A stretch of DNA of 23,660 nucleotides from Burkholderiaceae bacterium (GTDB lineage: Bacteria > Pseudomonadota > Gammaproteobacteria > Burkholderiales > Burkholderiaceae): assembly GCA_030151165.1 (NCBI GenBank), contig JASLEM010000484.1, forward strand, positions 1-23,660, read 5' to 3'. Shown here in pieces: positions 15,635-21,388 of this stretch. The position numbers and the translations under genes were made by a program. Below the pieces are notes generated by a model, which saw only the letters and a list, made by a program, of their open reading frames with translations, ran no database searches and had not been told where the DNA came from. Numbering within the stretch: position 1 is the stretch's first letter; each line of letters opens with the position of its first letter.

Positions 15635-17533
15635 ATGAGCGAAGACTTCAAGCCCGGAACGAGAGCGCTGTTGCGGCTCGCGGGCCTTGACGCCGACCGG
15701 GCCTTCATTTCGCGCGAGGACGAGAACCTCGCGCTGTGGCGGGCCGTCGTCGTCCTGCTGATGCGGCTGCACATCGATCCGGATCCCGAGTCGCGCCGCA
15801 ACTCGGGCCCGGCCGACGCGCAGGTCGTGCACGCGTTGCGCGCCGCGCTGGCCGAGAACTTCGGCATCGAGGCGGGCAGCCACATCGCGTGGGCGCTCAT
15901 TCATTACGGTTGCCGCCAGAAGCCGACGATGGCGTCGCTGCACGTCTGGGAACGGCTGATGTTCGAGTGGCAGCAGCGCCGCGCGAGCGCGCCGCGGATC
16001 GCGCTGATGCTGCGCGACGCCGGCCTGCCCGAGCCGCTCGGCCCGCGCGCGCTCGATTCGGTCGACCGCTGGATCGGCAATCCGCCCTCCGCGCTCGGCG
16101 AGGCGCCCGACATCATCGCCGCGCTGTTCCCGCGCCGGCTCGTGTCGTTCGACATGAAGGAAGCCGGCGGCGGCGAGCCCGCGCTCGTGCAGCTGTTCGG
16201 GGAGCTGGTCGCCTCCGCCGTGCCGCCGGGCACGCTGGGCTCCCCGCGCCTGCGTTCGGTCACCGACCCCGCCGGCACGCGCTGGATCGTCGACTACGGC
16301 TTCCACGGCGTGGAGTGCTCGTACGAGGCGCCGGCCGAAGGCAGCGAGATGCGGCTCGACGGCATGATGTCCGCCGTCGACGGCCTGCTCGCGGCGATCC
16401 ATCGCTCGGAACGCGTCTTCCAGCTGGTGCCCGGGCGCATCGGCCCGGACGAGCCGCTGCTGTTCGTCGTCGCCGACGGCGTGCGCTTCGGCGAGGTCGT
16501 GCGGCGCCTGCGCCTGCCGACGCTGCGCGTGCCGCGCGAGGCGGACGGCGTCTCGGCCGCGACCGCACCGGTCCCCACCGAGGTCCGCGAGGGCACCGTC
16601 CCCGCGCCCGCGCCGGGCGACACCATCCCGGCCTCGATGCTCGGCGTCGACACCGCGCCCGCGTCGCTCCTGCCGCTGTCCACCGACACCGTCCCCGCGT
16701 CGCTGATGGGCACGACGATCGGCGCCGAGCTCGACACCGCGCCCGGCGCCTTCGAGGTGACCCTCGAGCTGCCGCTGGACGACCCGGCGGCGCAGGCGCC
16801 CGAGTCGATGCTGCCGGTCGGCGACCCGCCGTCGGGGCTGGAGTCGCAGTTCGTGCAGGCGCCGACGGACACCGTGAAGTCCGACCCCACGATGCGCTCA
16901 CTGATCGCCGGGCTGCGCCGCTCGTTCGGTGCCGGGCGCCTGATCTCGGGCAGCAAGTGGGTGCGGCTCTCGCACGTGTCGCCGCCGGTCAAGATCCAGA
17001 CGAACGCGGCCGACCCGATGCGCGTGCTCTACGCGAAGCAGGACCTGCTGCTGCGCAAGGGCCGCATCGTGTGGGCGGCGGTGGTGCCGCTCGACAAGTC
17101 CCTCAACGTGCCCGGCAAGGAAGACATCCCGGCACTGTGCGTCTACAGCCCCGACCCGTACTTCGACGCCCACCCCGCCGCGCTCGCGGGCATGGCGCAA
17201 CGGCTGGCCGCGCTGAAGACGGCGCCGGCCGTGATGCCCGAGCTGCGCCGCATCGGCCAGCAGGTGCGCAACGACTCGGGCCGGCCGCTCGACTTCCCGC
17301 TGCCGCCGCAGATGACGTCGCAGCCCGTGATGCTCACCAGCTTCATGGCGATCCGCTCGCACCTGCCCGACACCGTGCTGATCGCCGACTGGTTCCCGGT
17401 GCTGATCCATCCGGACAGCGTGATCCCGCTGGTCGTGCCGTCGGCGTTCTGGTCTTCGGCGATGCGCGCCGCGTGGGACGCGCGCCAGCTCACGACGCAG
17501 GTGCCGCTGACGCGCGGCGAGGCGCGCGCCTGA
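15635..17533 (+). CDS. Uncharacterised 632-residue protein with DTxPAS repeats
   Basis: I do not recognise this protein. No signal peptide or membrane helix is evident, so it should be cytosolic. Three parts can be seen. Residues 1-300 are a mixed alpha/beta region with RWIVDYGFHGVECSYEAP and LLFVVADGVRFGEVVRRLRL. Residues about 305-425 form a Pro/Ala/Thr-rich acidic linker holding loose repeats of DT-(V/I/A)-PAS-(L/M): DTIPASMLG (329), DTAPASLLP (339), DTVPASLMG (351), DTAPGAFEV (367). Residues 425-632 are a folded-looking domain with SGSKWVRLSHVSPPVKIQTN, WAAVVPLDKSLNVPGKEDIPALCVYS and ADWFPVLIHPDSVIPLVVPSAFW. Codon usage matches neighbours, and the whole frame stays coding-like, so it is a real gene. 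It starts 64 bases after slmA, probably from its own promoter, and converges on a LysR gene. Confidence 0.8.
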   Translation: MSEDFKPGTRALLRLAGLDADRAFISREDENLALWRAVVVLLMRLHIDPDPESRRNSGPADAQVVHALRAALAENFGIEAGSHIAWALIHYGCRQKPTMASLHVWERLMFEWQQRRASAPRIALMLRDAGLPEPLGPRALDSVDRWIGNPPSALGEAPDIIAALFPRRLVSFDMKEAGGGEPALVQLFGELVASAVPPGTLGSPRLRSVTDPAGTRWIVDYGFHGVECSYEAPAEGSEMRLDGMMSAVDGLLAAIHRSERVFQLVPGRIGPDEPLLFVVADGVRFGEVVRRLRLPTLRVPREADGVSAATAPVPTEVREGTVPAPAPGDTIPASMLGVDTAPASLLPLSTDTVPASLMGTTIGAELDTAPGAFEVTLELPLDDPAAQAPESMLPVGDPPSGLESQFVQAPTDTVKSDPTMRSLIAGLRRSFGAGRLISGSKWVRLSHVSPPVKIQTNAADPMRVLYAKQDLLLRKGRIVWAAVVPLDKSLNVPGKEDIPALCVYSPDPYFDAHPAALAGMAQRLAALKTAPAVMPELRRIGQQVRNDSGRPLDFPLPPQMTSQPVMLTSFMAIRSHLPDTVLIADWFPVLIHPDSVIPLVVPSAFWSSAMRAAWDARQLTTQVPLTRGEARA

Positions 17534-17570
17534 CGCGCCCGCGGCCGGCGCGGTCGCTCAGCTGGGTCAC

Positions 17571-18533
17571 TCAGCCGGGTTGCTCGCCGATCGCCTCGCG
17601 CGTCGCGCGCGCGGCGTCCTGCAGCCACAGCGTGAAGCTGTCGAGCTCCGCCCGCGCGCGCGCGCCGGGCATCGCGATGTGCCAGTAGGCGGACGGCGAG
17701 ATCAGGCGCTTGTCGACGTCGAACGGCTCGATCAGGTCGCCGCGTTCGAGCAGGTCGTAGATCAGCGGGATGCGCCCCAGCGCGACGCCCTGGCCGGCGA
17801 GCGCCGTCTGCACCTCCTGGTGCGTGAAGTTGACGCTGATCCAGCGCCGCGGCTCGAGATGCCCGGCGCCGCGCTGCTCCAGCCAGTGCGGCCAGCCGAG
17901 GAACTCGTTGCCGGGGCGGTCGTCCTCCATCGCGATCAGCGTGTGCTGCGCGAGGTCGGCGGGGGTGTCGAGCGGCGGCGCGGCGCCGCGCGCGATCGCG
18001 TCGGCGAGGCTCGCGCCGATGACCGGCGTCAGCACTTCGCCGAACATGCGTTGCGCGCCCGGTGGCGCGTCCTCGGGGCGGCACTGGCGCAGCAGCAGGT
18101 CGTGGTCGGGGTCGTCCAGATCGACGAGGCGATCGACGGCCGAGATGCGGATGTCGATCGCCTTCTGCTGGCGCTCGAAGGTCGGCAGGCGCGGCAGCAG
18201 CCACAGCGACGCGAACGACGGGAAGGTCGACAGGCTCACCTGCGCGCGGCCGCGCAGCTGGCGAATCTGGCGCACCGCGCCGTCGATGCGGCTCAGCGCC
18301 GGCGTGATCGCGCGCAGCAGCAGCTGGCCCGCCTGCGTGAGCTCGACCCGGCGCGTGCCGCGCGTGAACAGCGGCGCGCCGAGCTCCTCCTCGAGGCTCT
18401 TGATCTGCCGGCTCACCGCCGACTGCGTGACGTGCAGTTCCTCCGCCGCCGCGCCGAAGCCGGCACGGCGCGCGACGGCCTCGAAGCTGCGCAGGTGGTC
18501 GAGGACGAGGGGGCGCTGGCGGGCCAGGTTCAT
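17571..18533 (-). CDS. LysR-family transcriptional regulator (GcvA-like), coupled to the TfoX-domain gene
   Basis: A 320-residue LTTR. The winged HTH occupies about residues 8-68: LDHLRSFEAVARRAGFGAAA, LHVTQSAVSRQIKSLEEELG, APLFTRGTRRVELTQAGQLL. The effector domain begins near VSLSTFPSFASLWLLPRLPTF, the pattern of the GcvA/AmpR-like branch (S-x-x-P-SFA--WL-PRL). HWLEQRGAGHLEPRRWISVN also fits that branch. The ATG overlaps the TGA of the upstream TfoX-domain gene (ATGA on the minus strand at 18530-18533), so translation is likely coupled. No divergent target is adjacent, so its regulon cannot be read from context. It converges with the unknown 632-aa gene, 37 bases between stops, without a clear terminator. 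Confidence 0.9.
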   Translation of the reverse strand: MNLARQRPLVLDHLRSFEAVARRAGFGAAAEELHVTQSAVSRQIKSLEEELGAPLFTRGTRRVELTQAGQLLLRAITPALSRIDGAVRQIRQLRGRAQVSLSTFPSFASLWLLPRLPTFERQQKAIDIRISAVDRLVDLDDPDHDLLLRQCRPEDAPPGAQRMFGEVLTPVIGASLADAIARGAAPPLDTPADLAQHTLIAMEDDRPGNEFLGWPHWLEQRGAGHLEPRRWISVNFTHQEVQTALAGQGVALGRIPLIYDLLERGDLIEPFDVDKRLISPSAYWHIAMPGARARAELDSFTLWLQDAARATREAIGEQPG

Positions 18534-19099
18534 GGTGTGGAGGGGCGCTTGCGCGCGGCGGGTTTCGCGCGGCCGCCCGCCGGGGCCTTCGGCGTTGCGG
18601 AAGCCTGGCTTGCCGCGCGGCGCGGCGCGGCGGCCGGTGCCTTCGCCTTGGCGGCAGGCTTCGGCGCCGGGGTCTTCTTCGCGGCCGGTGTCTTTGCGGC
18701 CGGCTTTTTCGCCGCCGATTTTTTCGCGGGCGCCGCCTTCGCGGCGGGCGTCTTCTTCTTCGGCGCCTTCGCGCGCGCCGCCACCGCGGCCGACAGCGCG
18801 CGGCGCGCCCACGGGATCATCTCGTGCGGCGACTCCATCGCCTCGTCCGGCGCGGTGTAGTAGCTCAGCGAGCCGATCTCGCCGCCCTTGGTCTCGTAGA
18901 CGAACGGCTTGCAGTGCGCGGCCTCGAAGGCGGCGCGGTTCGCGTCGTCGACCTTCAGGTACATCGCGTCGCGGAAGACGAGGGCGATGCACAGGTCGTC
19001 GACGTAGAGCGCGTGGCCGCCGAACATGCGGCTCGCGCGGGTCGGGCCGAGCGGGGACAGCAGCTCGAGGCAGTGATCGACGAGGCCGGAATCGTTCAT
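18530..19099 (-). CDS. TfoX N-terminal domain protein with Lys/Ala/Pro-rich tail
   Basis: A 189-residue protein. Residues 1-105 form a TfoX/Sxy N-terminal domain: LSPLGPTRASRMFGGHALYV, CIALVFRDAMYLKVDDANRA and YYTAPDEAMESPHEMIPWARRAL. This domain occurs alone in many bacteria and with a second domain in the competence regulators Sxy and TfoX; the stand-alone form has no agreed function. From about residue 110 the chain becomes a basic low-complexity tail (repeats of PAAK, AAKK, PAPKPAAK) much like histone H1, ending RKRPSTP, likely to bind DNA or another polyanion. No TfoX C-terminal domain is present. There is no Shine-Dalgarno; a TAAACT hexamer ends 7 nt before the ATG. The gene heads a two-gene unit with the LysR regulator and diverges from the cyclo-ligase gene. 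Confidence 0.83.
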   Translation of the reverse strand: MNDSGLVDHCLELLSPLGPTRASRMFGGHALYVDDLCIALVFRDAMYLKVDDANRAAFEAAHCKPFVYETKGGEIGSLSYYTAPDEAMESPHEMIPWARRALSAAVAARAKAPKKKTPAAKAAPAKKSAAKKPAAKTPAAKKTPAPKPAAKAKAPAAAPRRAASQASATPKAPAGGRAKPAARKRPSTP

Positions 19100-19106
19100 G
19101 CGCTCG

Positions 19107-19112
19107 AGTTTA
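19107..19112 (-). promoter_or_regulatory. -10 box of the TfoX-domain gene, predicted leaderless
   Basis: On the minus strand these bases read TAAACT and end 7 nt before the ATG at 19099. No Shine-Dalgarno lies between them. Confidence 0.4.
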
Positions 19113-19162
19113 GTGGCACGGCGCCGGGCATCGCGGCGCGGGGATGTTGGCTCGCGCCCGAT

Positions 19163-19191
19163 TTGCACGATGCGCGCCGGCCCCGCACAAT
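19163..19191 (+). promoter_or_regulatory. fau: Predicted leaderless promoter of the cyclo-ligase gene
   Basis: TTGCAC (19163-19168), a 17-bp spacer, CACAAT (19186-19191), then 6 nt to ATG 19198. This is the best -35/-10 pair in the window and would place the transcription start at or next to the start codon. Confidence 0.5.
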
Positions 19192-19197
19192 CGCCGG

Positions 19198-19794
19198 ATG
19201 ACCACGCCGCCCTGGAAGTTCTCGCTCGAGCCCGCCCGCGACAAGCCGACCCTGCGTCGCCAGCTGAAGGCGGAGCGCCTCGCGATGACCGACCGCCACC
19301 AGCGCTCGGTGCACCTGCAGGAGGTGCTGCGCGTCTTTCTCGTGACGCGCCCCGAGACCTCGATCGGCGCCTACTGGCCGATCAAGGGCGAGTTCGACGC
19401 GATGCCCGCGCTGTTCCGCTGGACGGAAGGCGAGCCCTACCGCCTGATCGGCCTGCCGGTGATCGACCGCGAGACCAAGCAGCTCGATTTCCACGTCTGG
19501 TACCCCGGCTGCCCGATGGAGGAAGACGCCTACGGCATCCCCAAGCCCAAGGGCACGGACGCGTTCGAGCCCGAGATGCTGCTCGTGCCCTGCGTGGGCT
19601 TCGGCGACGGCGGCGTGCGCCTGGGCTACGGCGGCGGCTTCTACGACCGCACGCTGGCCGCGCTGACGCCGCGCCCGTACACGGTGGGCATCGGCTACGG
19701 CCACGGCTACGTGCCCTGGCTGGAGGCCGAGCCGCACGACATCCCGCTGGACGAGATGATCACCGAGGACGGCGTGTTCTGGGAGCGCGACTAG
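19198..19794 (+). CDS. fau: 5-formyltetrahydrofolate cyclo-ligase
   Basis: A 198-residue enzyme (5,10-methenyl-THF synthetase) that uses ATP to convert 5-formyl-THF to 5,10-methenyl-THF, returning the storage form of folate to one-carbon metabolism. The C-terminal signature VRLGYGGGFYDRTLA (about 139-153) is the family's ATP and substrate loop. LVPCVGFGDGG before it and TVGIGYGHGYV after it also fit. The N-terminal LRRQLKAERLAM is the usual basic helix. Length agrees with the family (about 180-200). There is no Shine-Dalgarno; the promoter seems to deliver a leaderless message. In many proteobacteria this gene follows 6S RNA, but the 98-bp gap here is too short for that. It diverges from the TfoX-domain gene. 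Confidence 0.93.
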   Translation: MTTPPWKFSLEPARDKPTLRRQLKAERLAMTDRHQRSVHLQEVLRVFLVTRPETSIGAYWPIKGEFDAMPALFRWTEGEPYRLIGLPVIDRETKQLDFHVWYPGCPMEEDAYGIPKPKGTDAFEPEMLLVPCVGFGDGGVRLGYGGGFYDRTLAALTPRPYTVGIGYGHGYVPWLEAEPHDIPLDEMITEDGVFWERD

Positions 19795-19901
19795 GCCCCG
19801 TGCGACTGCGCTGACGCACCTTGTCACGACGGACACGTCGCCACGCATTTCGTGGCTGGGCGTTTACCCGCCGCGACGTGATTTTCCGCACGCCCGGCAG
19901 G

Positions 19902-19907
19902 TATGCT
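19902..19907 (+). promoter_or_regulatory. Candidate -10 box upstream of the DUF192 gene
   Basis: TATGCT stands out in GC-rich sequence. With initiation near 19914 the DUF192 mRNA would have a leader of about 69 nt holding a strong hairpin. The -35 region (TGATTT at 19879-19884) is poor. Confidence 0.3.
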
Positions 19908-19923
19908 GGCACCCATGCAGGAA

Positions 19924-19953
19924 GGGCCGGCGTTCGCGGAACGCCGGTGGCCC
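19924..19953 (+). other. Strong hairpin in the predicted 5' leader of the DUF192 gene
   Basis: CCGGCGTTC (19927-19935) and GAACGCCGG (19939-19947) form a perfect 9-bp stem with a 3-base loop. Flanking GGG (19924-19926) and CCC (19951-19953) can extend it across a bulge. There is no T tract, so it is not a standard terminator for the cyclo-ligase gene. Confidence 0.4.
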
Positions 19954-19982
19954 GATCGCGCGGTCGTCGCCAGGAACACGCC

Positions 19983-20330
19983 ATGTCTGAAACCATCGCC
20001 CTGAGGGTGCCCGGCGCGCGCAGCACGATGAAGGTGCGCACCACCGGGCGCTGGCGCAGCCGCTTCCTGGGCCTGCACGGTGCGCGCGAGTTGAAGGGCG
20101 CCTGTGGCGTGTGGGTCAAGCCCGCGCGCTCGGTCAACACCTTCGGCTTCGCGCAGGCGATCGACGTCGTCTTCCTGCGCGCCGACGGCGTCGTCACGAA
20201 GGTGGTCCCGGGCATGAAGCCGTGGCGCATGAGCCGCTGCGCCGAGGCGCGCACCGTGCTCGAACTGCGCGCCGGCCTGGCCTCGCGGCTGAACCTGGCG
20301 CCCGGCGTGGCGCTCGACCTGCTGGCCTGA
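19983..20330 (+). CDS. DUF192-family protein
   Basis: A 115-residue protein. The family landmarks are RFLGLHGARELKGACGVWV (the R-x-x-GLm motif near the N-terminus), the RSVNTFGFAQAIDVVFL core (normally S-x-h-T-x-x-M-x-x-x-IDVvFld) and VTKVVPGMKPWRMS. DUF192 proteins are small beta-rich proteins of unknown function found in bacteria and archaea, often exported. This copy lacks a signal peptide if ATG 19983 is right. That start has a good ribosome site (AGGAA, 6-nt spacing). Translation in frame extends upstream to 19821 but does not look coding. It converges on the GST gene with only 12 bases between stops. Confidence 0.8.
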   Translation: MSETIALRVPGARSTMKVRTTGRWRSRFLGLHGARELKGACGVWVKPARSVNTFGFAQAIDVVFLRADGVVTKVVPGMKPWRMSRCAEARTVLELRAGLASRLNLAPGVALDLLA

Positions 20331-20342
20331 GGGCCGCGTCCT

Positions 20343-20990
20343 TCAGCGGCCGGCCGGCTTTTCCCAGTGGCGGGCGAACACGTGCGCGAGCGCCGGATGC
20401 GTCTCCACGCGTCCCAGCAGCGCGGCGAACTCCGGGCGTGACGTCTTCGCGTGCTGCCGTGCGCCGCCCCAGCGCGTGACGACCGCGGCCAGGATGTCCA
20501 GCGCCCCGGGCCGCTCGCCGCCCAGGAAGCCGCCGGGCTGCACGGGGAACACGTCCGCGAAGATGTCCCAGTGCGTGTGCAGCCGCTCGCGCGTTCCCGC
20601 GCGCACGGCGGCGAGCGCGGCGTCGTCGGTGGCGGTGGTGAAGCGCTCCGGGTAGTCCAGGATCGTGATGCAGGCGTAGCAGTTGGCCGGGATGTAGACC
20701 AGCCCGCGCAGCGTCTGGTCGCGCCGCGCCGGATCGGTGGCGAGCAGGCCGGACTGGGGGAACGCGAGTCCCAGGTGCATCAGGATGGCGGCGCTCTCGG
20801 TCAGGATGGCGCCGTCGGGCAGCCGCAGCGTGGGGATCTGGCGCAGCGGGTTGGCCCGGCCCAGTTCCTCCAGCTCGGAGTCCTGCTCCCACGAGGCGGC
20901 CTCGACGATGCGGTAGCGCGCGCCCGCCATGTCGAGTCCGCATTCCGCCGCGGCGGAGCCCGAGCCCTTGAACCCGAACAAGGTGTACAT
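20343..20990 (-). CDS. Glutathione S-transferase family protein
   Basis: A 215-residue cytosolic GST. The N-terminal thioredoxin-fold domain (1-78) starts MYTLFGFKGSGSAAAECGL, where the Ser residues near positions 10-12 are candidates for activating glutathione. The cis-proline glutathione-binding loop is QIPTLRLPDGAILTESAAIL (about 51-70), where Glu-Ser contacts the gamma-glutamyl group. The helical C-terminal domain includes YIPANCYACITILDYPERF and GGFLGGERPGALDILAAVV, the latter with the conserved N-capping Asp of GST helix 6. The subclass is uncertain. ATG 20990 has a good GGAGG ribosome site. The gene is monocistronic in this window. Confidence 0.88.
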   Translation of the reverse strand: MYTLFGFKGSGSAAAECGLDMAGARYRIVEAASWEQDSELEELGRANPLRQIPTLRLPDGAILTESAAILMHLGLAFPQSGLLATDPARRDQTLRGLVYIPANCYACITILDYPERFTTATDDAALAAVRAGTRERLHTHWDIFADVFPVQPGGFLGGERPGALDILAAVVTRWGGARQHAKTSRPEFAALLGRVETHPALAHVFARHWEKPAGR

Positions 20991-21388
20991 CGTCGCCTCC
21001 GGTCGCGCCTGTGCCGGCGCATGGTGGGCCATCTTAGGCGAGGCGCGCGGCGTCCGCGCCTTTCCCCGCGCCGGCCCGCGGGTCGCGCCCGGCCGTGACG
21101 TTTTCCGCCTTCGGCGGCTTTCGTGATGGGGAACTCCCTTCGAATCGCTGTGGGGTGGTTACCATTCGGGCCATCCAGAGTTCCCCACAAGCACTCGCTG
21201 CTCTGTGACTCGGCGCCCCGCGCCGGTCCCCAACAGCGCCTGGCGGCTGACGGTCTCCCAAGACCGCACAACCGCTTGTCCACACCCGGCAGGCCCGGCG
21301 TGATGGCGTGCCGGCCGGGGCACGGCGTGCCGTGCCCGGACTGTCCTGCCTTCGATGCCGACTGCCGATCCGCAAAGGATCGTTTCCC
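20991..21388. other. 398-bp structured intergenic region between GST and sedolisin genes
   Basis: No credible gene is seen, although a 114-codon plus-strand frame (21123-21467) is open. From left to right: a CCGCC/GGCGG hairpin flanked by T tracts (21101-21121), a nested inverted-repeat element (21127-21187), a CGGTCT/AGACCG hairpin (21251-21266), an 8-bp GGGCACGG/CCGTGCCC hairpin (21318-21337), and AAAGGA (21374-21379) as ribosome site for the sedolisin gene. The density of dyads is unusual for this window. Confidence 0.55.
21127..21187. repeat. Nested inverted-repeat element
   Basis: TGGGGAACTC (21127-21136) and GAGTTCCCCA (21178-21187) are perfect 10-bp arms 41 bases apart. Inside are CGAAT (21141-21145) and ATTCG (21164-21168), and inside those TGGT-T-ACCA (21156-21164). 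All three are coaxial enough to suggest a structured RNA or a protein-binding array. I do not recognise a known riboswitch. Confidence 0.5.

Noticed and set aside
19100..19197. 6S RNA next to the cyclo-ligase gene
   Set aside because: This neighbour is common in proteobacteria, but the gap is only 98 bp, is filled by two divergent promoters, and shows no long hairpin.
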